Assembly: GCA_020633495.1 (NCBI GenBank)
Contig: JACKDR010000031.1
Coordinates: 18,683-82,682, forward strand
Direction: 5' to 3'
Source of the DNA: Kofleriaceae bacterium
GTDB taxonomy: Bacteria > Myxococcota_A > Polyangia > Haliangiales > Haliangiaceae
DNA: 64,000 bases
This document shows, piece after piece, positions 30,866 through 39,880 of this stretch. Each line of letters starts with the position of its first letter. The stretch's first letter is position 1. The notes beneath the pieces are model-generated. The model made no database searches, was not told the DNA's origin, and saw nothing but the letters and a program-made list of their open reading frames with translations. A program made the translations under genes and the position numbers.

Positions 30866-31213
30866 ATCGGCGCGCTGGTCCTCACCCTCAGGTTCGCCCT
30901 CGAGCTGGGCGCGCTCGGCGCGCTCGGCTGGTGGGGCGCGACCGGCGCCGGCGCATCCGGCGCGCCGGCGATCGCGCTCGCGATCGTCCTGCCCGCGATC
31001 GCCGCCACCTGGTGGGGCGCGTGGGTCGCGCCGCGCGCGCGACGACGCCTGCGCGACCCGGCGCGCTTCGCCGCCGAGCTGGTGGTCTGGGCGCCGGCGA
31101 CGCTGGCGCTGCTCGACCTGACCGCGCCGGCGATCGCGATCGGCTTCGCGGCGCTGGCGCTGGCGACCGCGGTCGGCGCCCGTCGCCACGAGCCGGCGCC
31201 GCCGCCCCGCTGA
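30866..31213 (+). CDS. YrdB/DUF2568-family membrane protein with a non-standard start
   Basis: The frame ending at TGA 31211–31213 encodes a small membrane protein with four hydrophobic helices: VLTLRFALELGALGALGWWG, APAIALAIVLPAIAATWWG, FAAELVVWAPATLALLDL and IAIGFAALALATAVGAR. The LRFxLELxALxALGWWG opening is the mark of the YrdB (DUF2568) family. No in-frame ATG, GTG or TTG exists near the expected start. ATC 30866 stands five bases after a TAGACT box and gives a 115-residue protein of family length; CTG 30875 is an alternative. A sequence error at the start is also possible. Function unknown. Confidence 0.65.
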   Translation: MGALVLTLRFALELGALGALGWWGATGAGASGAPAIALAIVLPAIAATWWGAWVAPRARRRLRDPARFAAELVVWAPATLALLDLTAPAIAIGFAALALATAVGARRHEPAPPPR

Positions 31214-31400
31214 CAGGCGCACCGGCGATGACCTGCGCGCGCAGGTAGGGCGTGGTCGGACACCTGCGCACGCGGCGAGACGCGCGATCGCGGCGATCCG
31301 GCGGCCGTGACGCGGCGCGTCCGGGAGGTCGGCGGTTTTCTGCAACCCACGGGCGAGGCCCCCCCACCCATGGATCAGCGCGTCGAACCGCGAGGACTCC

Positions 31401-31937
31401 ATGAAGCCCAGGCACCGCGTTACCCGCCGTCGTGATCCGTTCGCCGACGAGCCCACGACCCCGTACGACGCCGTCCCCGAGCTCGTCGACGACGAGACGA
31501 CGATGCCGGTGGACGTCGACGAGATGGAGGGCGCGGCGCGCCGCTCGTGCGCGGCGTTCGACGTGCACGAGCCCGATCCGATCGTGGTGGCGCCGGCCGC
31601 GCGCCACGCGCGACCGCGCCCCTACGTCGAGCTGTCGATCGTCGGCCACGGCCACGTCGTCCAGCTGCCGCTGCACCGGGTGTCGCCGACAGGCGTCGTC
31701 CTGGTCGTGCCGCCGGGCGTCGCCGTCCACCTCGCCGCCGACACCGCGGTGATGGCCCTGGTCCACCTGCTGCGCGACGGCGCGGCGCCGACGCGCGCGC
31801 GACTGCCGGCGCAGGTCGTCCACCACCGCGAGCCCGACGACGCCACCGCCGGCGGCCTGTCGCTGCGGTGGGACGTCCGGACACCAGACGACCAGCGCCG
31901 ACTCGACGACCTGCTCGCCACCCAGGCCGCGGCCTGA
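31401..31937 (+). CDS. protein of unknown function, weakly PilZ-like
   Basis: A 178-residue soluble protein with a basic N-terminus (KPRHRVTRRRDP), an acidic stretch to residue 55 and a beta-rich domain from 75 on (YVELSIVGHGHVVQLPLHRV, SPTGVVLVVPPG). The end SLRWDVRTPDDQRRLDDLL is like the last helix of PilZ domains, but the RxxxR c-di-GMP motif is not evident. I regard PilZ membership as possible only. AGGA precedes the ATG. The gene stands alone between the YrdB and beta-helix genes. Confidence 0.6.
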   Translation: MKPRHRVTRRRDPFADEPTTPYDAVPELVDDETTMPVDVDEMEGAARRSCAAFDVHEPDPIVVAPAARHARPRPYVELSIVGHGHVVQLPLHRVSPTGVVLVVPPGVAVHLAADTAVMALVHLLRDGAAPTRARLPAQVVHHREPDDATAGGLSLRWDVRTPDDQRRLDDLLATQAAA

Positions 31938-32043
31938 ACCGAGCGTCGGTGCGAGGCGGTCGCCGTGCGGGCCGCCGCGCGCGCCGGGCGACGCCGGCCG
32001 CAGCTTGCCAGGCCGCGGGGCTGGTGGCGGTGCGAGAAGCAGG

Positions 32044-32049
32044 TACGCT
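32044..32049 (+). promoter_or_regulatory. TACGCT box six bases before the beta-helix gene
   Basis: TACGCT ends six bases before GTG 32056, the same geometry as at 21488, 24301, 30855 and 42124. It supports the GTG as the true start and a leaderless transcript. Confidence 0.45.
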
Positions 32050-32055
32050 CCGCTC

Positions 32056-33483
32056 GTGCGGACCTTCCTCGCGTCGTCCTCCCTGCTGGCCGGCCTGATC
32101 GTCGTCGGGACCACCGCGCCCGCGGTCGCCGAGACCTACCACGTCGCCGCCGACGGCTCCGACGGCGCGGCCGGCACCGAGGCCGCGCCGTGGGCCACGC
32201 TGCAGCACGCCGCCGACGCGGTCGGCGCCGGCGACACCGTGATCGTCCACCCCGGCGAGTACCAGGGCTTCTACCTCGAGACCAGCGGCGACGCCGGCGC
32301 CGAGCTCGCGTTCGTCGCCGACGGCGACGTCCGGATCACCTCCGACAACGACACCACGCCCGACGGCATCAACGTCGAGAACGTGTCGTACGTGCGCGTC
32401 GAGGGCTTCACCGTCGTCGGCGCGACCCGCGCCGGCATCCGCGCCGCGGTCTGTGACCACGTCACGCTGCGCGGCAACCGCGCCGACGCCAACGGCCGGT
32501 GGGGCATCTTCACGGCGTTCTGCGACGACCTGCTGATCGAGGACAACGAGTGCTCGCGGTCGGGCGCCGAGCACGGCATCTACGTGTCCAACAGCGGCGA
32601 TCGGCCGGTGATCCGGCACAACGTCCTGTGGGGCAACAACGCCAACGGCCTGCACATGAACGGCGACGCCAGCGAGGGCGGCGACGGCGTCATCTCGGAC
32701 GCGCTGGTCGACGGCAACGTCGTCTTCGACAACGGCGCCGCCGGCGGCTCCGGCATCAACGGTGACGGCGTCGCCGACGCGGTGATCCAGAACAACCTGC
32801 TGTACGGCAACCACGCCTCCGGCATCTCGCTCTACATGATCGACGGCGGCGCGCCGTCGACCGGCAACCTGGTGATCAACAACACGATCGTCCAGGCCGA
32901 CGACGGCCGCTGGGCGGTCAACATCCAGGACGGCTCGACCGGCAACACGCTGCGCAACAACATCCTGCTGCACCCCAACGCCGGCCGCGGCGCGGTCGAT
33001 CTGTGCGACGGCTGCGAGGTCGGCCTGGTCTCGGATCACAACGTCGTCGTCGGGCGCTTCACCCACGGCGACGCGGTCCTCGATCTCGCGCAGTGGCGCG
33101 CCGACACCGGCCAGGACGCCGACTCGTTCGAGGCCACGCCCGGCGAGCTGTTCGTCGACGCCGCCGGCGACGACTACGCGCTCGCCGACGGCTCGCCGGC
33201 GATCGACGCCGGCTCGACGGACGGCGCGCCCAGCGTCGATCTCGCCGGCAACCCGCGACCGCAGGGCGCCGGCGTCGACGTCGGCGCGCTCGAGCGCTGC
33301 GACGGCCCGTGCGCCGACCCGCCCGGCCCCGGCGGCGGTGGCGGCGGCGACGACAGCGGTGACGCCACCGGCGGCTGCTGCTCGGGCTCGAGCCCGACGT
33401 CGAGCACGGTGTGGCTCGCGATCGTCGCGCTCGGCCTGCTGTGGCCGCGGCGCCGCCGCCGGCGCGGCGCGGTCCGCGGCTGA
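32056..33483 (+). CDS. right-handed beta-helix surface protein with MYXO-CTERM-like tail
   Basis: A 475-residue exported protein. The signal TFLASSSLLAGLIVVGTTAPAVAE ends near residue 25. The body is a parallel beta-helix of PbH1/NosD type with many Asn/Asp-Gly turns (NVSYVRVEGFTVVGATRAGI, VIRHNVLWGNNANGLHMNG). A SPAIDAGSTDGAP, DLAGNPRPQG and DVGALE end is typical of choice-of-anchor polysaccharide-binding helices. The tail has a Gly/Asp linker, a Cys pair in GGCCSGS, a hydrophobic helix and RRRRRR, i.e. the MYXO-CTERM sorting architecture. It is probably processed and lipid-anchored on the cell surface; a lyase or glycan-binding role is inference. Confidence 0.85.
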   Translation: MRTFLASSSLLAGLIVVGTTAPAVAETYHVAADGSDGAAGTEAAPWATLQHAADAVGAGDTVIVHPGEYQGFYLETSGDAGAELAFVADGDVRITSDNDTTPDGINVENVSYVRVEGFTVVGATRAGIRAAVCDHVTLRGNRADANGRWGIFTAFCDDLLIEDNECSRSGAEHGIYVSNSGDRPVIRHNVLWGNNANGLHMNGDASEGGDGVISDALVDGNVVFDNGAAGGSGINGDGVADAVIQNNLLYGNHASGISLYMIDGGAPSTGNLVINNTIVQADDGRWAVNIQDGSTGNTLRNNILLHPNAGRGAVDLCDGCEVGLVSDHNVVVGRFTHGDAVLDLAQWRADTGQDADSFEATPGELFVDAAGDDYALADGSPAIDAGSTDGAPSVDLAGNPRPQGAGVDVGALERCDGPCADPPGPGGGGGGDDSGDATGGCCSGSSPTSSTVWLAIVALGLLWPRRRRRRGAVRG

Positions 33484-33681
33484 GCGAGCCGCCGACGCCA
33501 CGGGTGGCGGCCGGCGTTTGCCATATCGTACCGGGATCGTGGGAGATTCTCGACGTCAGGGCGGCGTCGAGCGCGCAAGCTTCACCATCGAATCACGGTC
33601 GGCGCGCGGGCGTCGTACCCATGATCGCAGCTACTTGAATGGTCGGACCGGTCGGCACGTCGCCTGCAACCTCGGCGGACC

Positions 33682-34278
33682 ATGACCGCCCGTCGCCTCC
33701 TCGCCACCACCCTCCTGCTGTCCGTCACCGCTACCGCCCCGGCCTGCGCCCCCCGCACCGCGGGCGCCCGCGGCGCCATGATCGTCGCCGGCGCCGCGCT
33801 GGTCGCCGGCGGCCTCGCCATGAGCCACGCCATGACCAGCCACGACGACAGCGGCGGCGGTGGTGACAACCTCGCCGGCGCGCTGGTCTGCATCGCCGGT
33901 GGCTGCCTGCTGTCCGGCGCCGCGATCGCCAGCGGTGCCGTGCTGACGCTCGTCGGCCTCACGTCGCCGTCGCCCGAGGAGCCCCCGACCGCTCCGTCGA
34001 CGACGATCGCCTCGCCAGCGCCGACCGCCGCGACCGCACCGACGCTGGTCGGCGGCGGCGGCTACGGCGAACCGGTCGTGGTGCCGGCGTCGATCCTGCG
34101 GCCGTTGCCCGAGGTCGCGACCGACGAGCTGACCCTGCGGATGGCCAAGCAGGTGCGCAGCGCGGTGCTCGCCGGCGACTGCAAGAGCGCCCGGGTGACG
34201 CTGGCCGCGATCGACGAGCGCGACGCGCGGTACCACCTGGCCCTGGTCCAGAGCGTCGTGATGGACGGCTGCCGCTAG
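33682..34278 (+). CDS. lipoprotein of unknown function with glycine-zipper-like helices
   Basis: A 198-residue protein. The signal RRLLATTLLLSVTATAPAC ends in a lipobox Cys22. Two hydrophobic Gly/Ala-rich segments (AMIVAGAALVAGGLAMSHAM and ALVCIAGGCLLSGAAIASGA) flank a His/Asp/Gly loop, then a Ser/Pro/Thr linker to residue 135. A helical C-terminal domain follows (TLRMAKQVRSAVLAGDCKSA), which resembles one TPR-like pair. The two Cys there could pair with the last one. Function unknown. Confidence 0.68.
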   Translation: MTARRLLATTLLLSVTATAPACAPRTAGARGAMIVAGAALVAGGLAMSHAMTSHDDSGGGGDNLAGALVCIAGGCLLSGAAIASGAVLTLVGLTSPSPEEPPTAPSTTIASPAPTAATAPTLVGGGGYGEPVVVPASILRPLPEVATDELTLRMAKQVRSAVLAGDCKSARVTLAAIDERDARYHLALVQSVVMDGCR

Positions 34279-34329
34279 CGGGTCGCTCCGGCACTGCCCC
34301 GGGGGTTTCCCCGATCGGTGGTTGGACCA

Positions 34330-34378
34330 CCTGAACCCACCCTGAACGACATATAGGGCGCTATTGTGTTGTGCCCTA
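34330..34378 (+). promoter_or_regulatory. operator-like region before the biosynthetic locus
   Basis: Two CCTGAAC direct repeats at 34330–34336 and 34341–34347 are 11 bases apart, one helical turn. An inverted repeat TAGGGC (34354–34359) and GCCCTA (34373–34378), with flanking ATA/TAT, follows in a locally AT-rich patch. No other gap in this part of the window is so AT-rich. It is the natural control region for the START, KASIII and ThDP genes, and the OhrR/MarR-type protein of the locus is a candidate binder. Confidence 0.5.
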
Positions 34379-34455
34379 AATATCGTCGTGCTACCGGTCG
34401 CCGCATCGCGTCACAACGCAGCATCGAGCGCCCCGGTCAGGGCTCAGAGGGTCCA

Positions 34456-35106
34456 GTGTCCACTCAAACCATTGATATCAATACGATCGAGAACGTCCGT
34501 CGCTTCGAGAACTTCGGCAAGGACCGGATGAACGGCCTCTGCATGGAGATGACCCACGCGGTCTACCCGCACGACGAGATCTACGGGAATTTCTGTACCC
34601 TGCAGGCCCACGTCGAGTGCCCGGCCGAGGACATCTTCGAGTACCTGGCCACCCCGTACACGCTCGCCGAGTGGACCTACAGCATGCGGGACTTCGGCGA
34701 GCCGGACGCCAACGGCGTCGTCGAGTCGACCGACAAGATCGGCGGCGAGACCAAGATCTACACCAAGGTCGTCGCCAACCGCGACGCGCTGACGGTCGAC
34801 TACCACTGCGCGTGGGACCAGCCGGACCACCTCTGGATGATCTACCTGATGCGCGTGGTGCCGGCGCCGCTGGTGCTCGATCGCCCGGGCTCGGTCGTGC
34901 TGTGGACCAACTGCAAGCACCCGTTCTACGACCGCAACCCGCACCCCGAGAAGGCGCCCGCCGATCGCAAGGTGTGGGTCGGTGACCTGTGGCCGTTCTT
35001 CTACGCCGGCCACCAGGTCGAGCTCGACAACCTCAAGGCGATCCTCGAGTACCGCCACCGCCACGGCCTGACGTTCAACCCGCGGCCCGAGGGGGTGGCG
35101 GCGTGA
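34456..35106 (+). CDS. SRPBCC/START-like protein of the biosynthetic locus
   Basis: A 216-residue protein with the START/SRPBCC fold: the strand LQAHVECPAEDIFEYLATPY, the region LAEWTYSMRDFGEP and the long C-terminal helix near QVELDNLKAILEYRHRH. In polyketide loci such folds act as aromatase/cyclases or ligand carriers, so it probably binds a hydrophobic intermediate. GTG 34456 is preceded by AGAGG; the frame is open from 34366 but that part lies in the operator region. It overlaps the KASIII-like gene by GTGA and so is the first gene of a coupled unit. Confidence 0.8.
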   Translation: MSTQTIDINTIENVRRFENFGKDRMNGLCMEMTHAVYPHDEIYGNFCTLQAHVECPAEDIFEYLATPYTLAEWTYSMRDFGEPDANGVVESTDKIGGETKIYTKVVANRDALTVDYHCAWDQPDHLWMIYLMRVVPAPLVLDRPGSVVLWTNCKHPFYDRNPHPEKAPADRKVWVGDLWPFFYAGHQVELDNLKAILEYRHRHGLTFNPRPEGVAA

Positions 35107-36110
35107 TCCCGGTCAGCCTCGCCGGCACCGCGAGCTACCTGCCCGCGACCGTCCGCGACAACGCGTTCTTCCAGCGCGACGGCGACGTCGCGACCGCGCA
35201 CGGCCCGATGTTCCGCGGCTCGCGGCTGCGCCACCACGTCGCCGAGGACGAGACCGCGGTCGACATGATCGTCAAGGCGACCCGGTCGCTGGCCGACAAG
35301 CTCGGCCTCGACCTCACCCGTGACGTCGACCTGATCCTCACCAACGTCAGCTGCCCCGACATCCCGTTCACCGGCAGCGGCGCGCTGGTGTCGCGCGAGC
35401 TCGGCTGCCAGCCGATGTTCATCCTCGACCTCCACAACACCGGCTGCATCTCGTTCGTCTTCATGATGTCGGTGGCGCGGTCGCTGATGACGACGATGGG
35501 CGCCAAGACGGCGCTCTTGTGCAACGTCCAGACCTCGGCCGGCCGGGTCTTCGCCCACCCCGACAACCGGTTCCTGCCCCAGGCCGCCGTCCCCGGCGAC
35601 GGCTGCGGCGTCGGCTACCTGGTCGCCAGCGACGAGTCGCCGGTGCGCGCGATCGCGACCCGCTCGTACGGCGAGTTCTCCGCCGACATGCAGGTCAAGA
35701 GCGACGACGGCGGCGCCTGGTGGGCGCCGCGCACGACCCCGCTGCACATCGACTTCACCGAATCGCGGGTCGCGACGATCGTGTCGCGCGGCAACGCGCT
35801 GGTGCCCAAGATCATCCGCGAGGCCTGTGCCGCCGCCGAGCTCGACGTCGAGGACATCGACGTCCTGGTCACCAACCAGCCCAACCCGGTGTTCCTGCGC
35901 AACTGGCGCGAGTCGCTGCTGCTGCCGCCCGAGGCCCACGTCCACACCTTCGAGGAGCACGGCAACCTGTTCGGCGCCGCGATCCCGATCAGCCTCGAGC
36001 GCGCCGCCGACACCGGCAAGCTGACGCCCGGCGCCAACGTCGTGATCGGCGGCTTCTCGCACGCCGGCGACTACGCCGGCGCCGCGGTCGTGACCTGGCG
36101 CCCGAACTAG
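35103..36110 (+). CDS. KASIII (FabH)-like enzyme with altered catalytic triad
   Basis: A 335-residue thiolase-fold enzyme of the 3-oxoacyl-ACP synthase III family. The nucleophile is Cys115 in NTGCISFVFMM. The His box, normally HQAN, reads NQPN at residues 258–261, so the catalytic His is Asn258. The Asn box is kept as Asn288 in HGNLFGAAIP. Loss of the His should abolish decarboxylative condensation but allow acyl transfer. KASIII-like enzymes acting as O-acyltransferases are known, and some accompany ThDP enzymes in acyloin pathways. GTG 35103 overlaps the START gene stop; the ThDP gene starts eight bases after its end. Confidence 0.85.
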   Translation: MIPVSLAGTASYLPATVRDNAFFQRDGDVATAHGPMFRGSRLRHHVAEDETAVDMIVKATRSLADKLGLDLTRDVDLILTNVSCPDIPFTGSGALVSRELGCQPMFILDLHNTGCISFVFMMSVARSLMTTMGAKTALLCNVQTSAGRVFAHPDNRFLPQAAVPGDGCGVGYLVASDESPVRAIATRSYGEFSADMQVKSDDGGAWWAPRTTPLHIDFTESRVATIVSRGNALVPKIIREACAAAELDVEDIDVLVTNQPNPVFLRNWRESLLLPPEAHVHTFEEHGNLFGAAIPISLERAADTGKLTPGANVVIGGFSHAGDYAGAAVVTWRPN

Positions 36111-36118
36111 GACCCGCC

Positions 36119-37900
36119 ATGACCTCGATGCTGCTAGCGGACGCGCTGACCCTGGCGCTGCGCGAGTGGGGCGTGCGGTACGTGTTCGGCGTCAGCGGCG
36201 CCAACATCGAGCACGTCCACGACGCGATCGCCCGCCTCGGCGGCGACGCGCTGCGCTCGGTGATGACCAAGACCGAGGTCGGCGCCGCGTTCATGGCCGA
36301 CGCCCACGCCCGCGTCCACCGCACGCTCGGCGTGTGCTGCGCGACCTCGGGCGGCGGCATGATGAACCTCGCGGTCGGCGTCGCCGAGGCCTACGCCGAG
36401 TCGGTGCCGATGCTGGCGCTGGTCGGCCAGGTGCCGACCGCGCTCGAGGGCCGCGGCGGCTTCCAGGACTCGTCGGGCATCGGCCGCACCGTCGACGCCA
36501 TGGGCCTGTTCCGGTCGATGGCCAAGTACGTCGGCAAGGTCACCGCGCCGTCGGACTTCTGGGGCGTGCTCCACGAGGCCGTCGAGGCCGCGCTGACCGG
36601 ACGCCCCGGCCCGGCGGTGCTGCTGCTGCCGCGCGACCTGCAGGCCAGCGACGTGCCGCCGATGCCGTCGTGGATGCCGCGCAGCCTCGACGGCTTCCGC
36701 GCCGAGGTCGCGCCCCGCGACGCCACCTCGGTCCGGGTCCTGCTCGAGCGGATCCGCCGCGCCCAGCGCCCGGTCTTCGTCGTCGGCACCGGCGTCGCGC
36801 GCTGCGCCCGCCCCGAGGCCGTCGTCGAGTTCCTGCGGGCGTGCCGCGCCCCGGTCGTCACCACGATGGCCAGCACCGGCGCCTTCGATCACGACGACCC
36901 GCAGTACCTCGGCGTCGTCGGCGTCGCCGGCCACCCGTCGGCCCACGCCTACCTCAACGACCAGGCCGATCTGATCGTCGCGGTCGGCACCGGCCTCGAC
37001 GTCATGACCCGCGGCCCGCTGGCGCCGGCGTGCCGGCGCGCCGACCTCGCGATCGTCAACGTCGACGCCGGCGCGGTGGTCCGCGCCCTCGAGCCCAGCC
37101 TGGTCGTCGAGGCCGACGCCGGGATCGTCTTCGAGCAGCTGCACGCGCGCTGGCGCGAGCGCAGCTTCACGTGCCCGCCGGTCGAGGGCTACGTGCGGAC
37201 CCGGTTCCGCGCGACGCTGGCGCCGGTGCCCGCCGACGCGCCGCCGCCGCCGGCCGGCGCGCTGCGCCAGAGCGAGGCGCTGGCGCTCCTGCAACCGTAC
37301 CTGCCCGAGCGCGGCCACCTGGTCTTCGACGCCGGCAACTGCGCGGCCAGCGCGCTGCACTACCTCGACGTCCCCGCCGACACGACCACGACGATCGCCC
37401 TCGGCATGGGCGGCATGGGCTACTCGCTGGGCGGCGCCGCCGGCGCCCAGCTCGGCAGCGCGCCCGGCACCCGCACCGTCGTCCTGTGCGGCGACGGCGC
37501 GTTCCTGATGGCCGGGCTCGAGGTCCACTGCGCCGTCGAGCTCGGGCTGCCGATCCTGTTCGTGGTCTTCAACAACGCGCGCCACGGCATGTGCGTGACC
37601 CGCCAGCAGCTGATGTTCGGCGATCGCCGCGAGTGCTCGGAGTACGCGCCGGTCAAGATCGCCCAGCTCGCCGGGGCGCTCGGCGAACCGGCGGCGCTGT
37701 GGACCGCGCGGGTCGAGACCGCGGCCGAGCTGGCGGCGGCGCTCGACGACTACCACCGCCACCACGTCGACGGCCCGGGCGTCCTCGAGCTGCACCTCCC
37801 GGTCGAGGAGGTGCCGCCGTTCACGCCGTTCCTGCCGGCCGACGCCGCCACCTACGAGGTCGCGCCGCCGCGACGCGGCCATGCCCGTCGCGTCGCGTGA
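36119..37900 (+). CDS. ThDP-dependent enzyme of the acetolactate-synthase type
   Basis: A 593-residue enzyme with the full three-domain architecture: a Pyr domain with catalytic Glu53 (TKTEVGAAFMADAHAR), a central Rossmann-like domain (residues 190–330) and a PP domain with GDGAFLMAGLEVHCAVELG and closing VVFNNARHGM (GDG to NN motif, near 458–486). It should bind ThDP and Mg and condense or decarboxylate 2-oxoacids. Typical acetolactate synthase subunit genes are absent, so a special pathway is likely. With the KASIII-like neighbour, acyloin formation is my preferred reading; benzaldehyde lyase- or phenylpyruvate decarboxylase-like chemistry are alternatives. Confidence 0.88.
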   Translation: MTSMLLADALTLALREWGVRYVFGVSGANIEHVHDAIARLGGDALRSVMTKTEVGAAFMADAHARVHRTLGVCCATSGGGMMNLAVGVAEAYAESVPMLALVGQVPTALEGRGGFQDSSGIGRTVDAMGLFRSMAKYVGKVTAPSDFWGVLHEAVEAALTGRPGPAVLLLPRDLQASDVPPMPSWMPRSLDGFRAEVAPRDATSVRVLLERIRRAQRPVFVVGTGVARCARPEAVVEFLRACRAPVVTTMASTGAFDHDDPQYLGVVGVAGHPSAHAYLNDQADLIVAVGTGLDVMTRGPLAPACRRADLAIVNVDAGAVVRALEPSLVVEADAGIVFEQLHARWRERSFTCPPVEGYVRTRFRATLAPVPADAPPPPAGALRQSEALALLQPYLPERGHLVFDAGNCAASALHYLDVPADTTTTIALGMGGMGYSLGGAAGAQLGSAPGTRTVVLCGDGAFLMAGLEVHCAVELGLPILFVVFNNARHGMCVTRQQLMFGDRRECSEYAPVKIAQLAGALGEPAALWTARVETAAELAAALDDYHRHHVDGPGVLELHLPVEEVPPFTPFLPADAATYEVAPPRRGHARRVA

Positions 37901-37982
37901 GCCGGGGCCGGCCCGGTTTGGCTGGCAGGATCCCGCCGCCTGGTGTACATCGGCTCGCCCGGGAGCTTGCCAAGGGAGAGGC

Positions 37983-38510
37983 ATGACCGACGACGAGCGC
38001 GAGATCCTCCGCCTGGACAACCAGATCTGCTTCCCGCTGTACGCGGCCGCGCGGCTGACCGTCCAGGCGTACCGGCCGCTGCTCGGCGAGCTCGGGCTGA
38101 CCTACCCGCAGTACCTGGTGCTGATGGTCCTGTGGGAGCACGACGGCCTCAGCGTCGGCGACCTCGGCGCCCGCCTGCACCTCAACTCGGCGACCCTGAC
38201 CCCGGTGCTCAAGCGCCTGCAGCGGCAGGGGCTGGTGCGCCGGCAGCGCCGCCCGTCCGACGATCGCACCGTCGAGAACTGGCTGACCGACGCCGGCCGC
38301 GCCCTGCAGGAGCGCGCCGTGTCGGTGCCGACCCGCCTGATCTGCAACGCCGCGCTCGAGATGGACGAGCTGATCGCGCTCAAGAACGCGCTGCAGCCGG
38401 TGCTCGACAAGCTGCTCGCGCACGTCCGCGTCGACGCCGGCGGCGAGCCGGTCGAGTCGATCGAGACCGGCGAGACCTCGCTCGACCAGACCGGCGACCG
38501 CGACCTGTAG
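37983..38510 (+). CDS. OhrR-type MarR family regulator
   Basis: A 175-residue winged-helix repressor. LDNQICFPLYAAARL contains Cys16, the position of the peroxide-sensing Cys of OhrR, followed by YRPLLGELGLTYPQYLVLM. The recognition helix is in LNSATLTPVLKRLQRQGLVRR and the wing in RRPSDDRTV. The C-terminal 20 residues are acidic and not family-typical. An ohr gene is not nearby; the surroundings are the ThDP/KASIII locus upstream and the convergent P450, so it may control this locus by redox state or by a product. GGGAGAGGC precedes the ATG. Confidence 0.9.
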   Translation: MTDDEREILRLDNQICFPLYAAARLTVQAYRPLLGELGLTYPQYLVLMVLWEHDGLSVGDLGARLHLNSATLTPVLKRLQRQGLVRRQRRPSDDRTVENWLTDAGRALQERAVSVPTRLICNAALEMDELIALKNALQPVLDKLLAHVRVDAGGEPVESIETGETSLDQTGDRDL

Positions 38511-38527
38511 CGGGCGCGGGCCGTCGG

Positions 38528-39880
38528 CTACGCCGCGGCCGCCGCGATCCGGCGCAGCCGCAGCCGGCGCCCGGGGCCGGTCGTGATGCTGCGGGTCACC
38601 GGCCGGACCCGGCGCGTCGACGTCGCCGCGAAGCCGGCGCGCGCCAGCAGCGTGCCGAGGACGATCCGCATCTCGTAGCCTGCGAACGCCGCGCCCAGGC
38701 AGCGCCGGTGGCCGCCGCCGAACGGCGCGTACTCGAACGGGGTGTAGCGGCGATCGAGGAAGCGCGCCGGCGCGAACCGCGCGGGCTCGGGCCACACCTC
38801 GGGGCGCGCGTGCAGCACCGAGACCGCGACCCCGACGACGGCGCCCGCGGGCACCGGCACGCCGCGCAGCTCGAACGGCGTGCGCAGGCGGCGCAGGACG
38901 ATCGGCACCACCGGGTGCAGGCGCAGCGCCTCGCTGCAGGTCGCGCCCAGCAGCGGCGCCTTGGCCAGCGCCTCGGGGCGATCGTCGGCGGCGACCTCGG
39001 CACGCAGGGCGGCGGCGAGGGCGTCGTCGCGGTGGACGAAGTGCAGCGCCCACGCCAGCGCGGTCGCGGTGGTCTCGTGGCCGGCGACCAGCAGCGTGCG
39101 CAGCTCGTCGAGGACGGCGTCGTCGCGCATCGGCGCGCCGTCGTCGTAGCGCAGCCCCAGCAGCAGGCTGAGGATGTCCTCGCGGCCGGCGCCGGCGCCC
39201 GCGGTCTGGCGGCGCGCCGCGACCTCGTCGCGCAGCAGGACGTCGAACCGGGCCCGGGCCCGCTCGAACCGCGCCCACGGCGACAGCCCGGCGAGCCGGC
39301 GGCGCAGGCCGGGCACCAGCATCAGCGGCGCGGTGTAGGCGTCGAGCAGCGCGACCACCGCGGCGTGGACGGCGCGCCGGCGCTCGGCGTCCTCGACCCC
39401 GAAGATCGCGCGCACGATCACCTGCAGCGTGATCGCCTGGGTCAGGCGCTGGACGTCGACGACGTCGCCGACCGCGACGCCGGCGAGCGCCTCGGCCGCG
39501 GCGTCCTGGATGATCGCGCCGTACGTGCGCATGCGGTCGCCGTGCAGCGCCGGCATCACCAGCTTGCGCTCGGCGCGGTGGCGGTCGCCGTCGAGCAGGA
39601 TCATCGAGCCCGGGCCCAGCAGGGGCTCGACCGGGTTGCGCGGCACGGCCTCGAAGGTCGCGGGCGGCGCGGCGAACAGCTGCTCGGCGCCCTCGGGGTG
39701 ACCGGTCAGCAGCACGGCGCCGAGGCCGGGCACCGCGATCCGGAACGGATCACCGTCGCGGCGGACCCGGGCTTGGAAGAAGCCCTCGGGATCGAACGCG
39801 GCGTGGGTCGCCTGCGCCAGCGCCGACCACGGGCGCAGCGGCGACCGCCGCGGCGCCGACGCGAGCGCGGGCGTGGTCAC
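38528..39880 (-). CDS. cytochrome P450
   Basis: A 450-residue haem monooxygenase of CYP-superfamily length. The I-helix motif is AGHETTATALAW, the K-helix ExxR is in CSEALRLHPVVP and the haem loop is FGGGHRRCLGAAFAGYEM with Cys394. It resembles the bacterial class that prefers long or hydrophobic substrates. It has no fused reductase and no ferredoxin gene is near. GTG 39880 overlaps the methyltransferase stop, and the gene converges on the OhrR-type gene with 17 bases between stops. It is a probable tailoring enzyme for the locus at 34.4–38.5 kb. Confidence 0.94.
   Translation of the reverse strand: MTTPALASAPRRSPLRPWSALAQATHAAFDPEGFFQARVRRDGDPFRIAVPGLGAVLLTGHPEGAEQLFAAPPATFEAVPRNPVEPLLGPGSMILLDGDRHRAERKLVMPALHGDRMRTYGAIIQDAAAEALAGVAVGDVVDVQRLTQAITLQVIVRAIFGVEDAERRRAVHAAVVALLDAYTAPLMLVPGLRRRLAGLSPWARFERARARFDVLLRDEVAARRQTAGAGAGREDILSLLLGLRYDDGAPMRDDAVLDELRTLLVAGHETTATALAWALHFVHRDDALAAALRAEVAADDRPEALAKAPLLGATCSEALRLHPVVPIVLRRLRTPFELRGVPVPAGAVVGVAVSVLHARPEVWPEPARFAPARFLDRRYTPFEYAPFGGGHRRCLGAAFAGYEMRIVLGTLLARAGFAATSTRRVRPVTRSITTGPGRRLRLRRIAAAAA

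Noticed and set aside
36119..37900. naming the ThDP enzyme acetolactate synthase (ilvB)
   Set aside because: No small subunit or other branched-chain amino acid genes are near, and the neighbours point to specialised metabolism.
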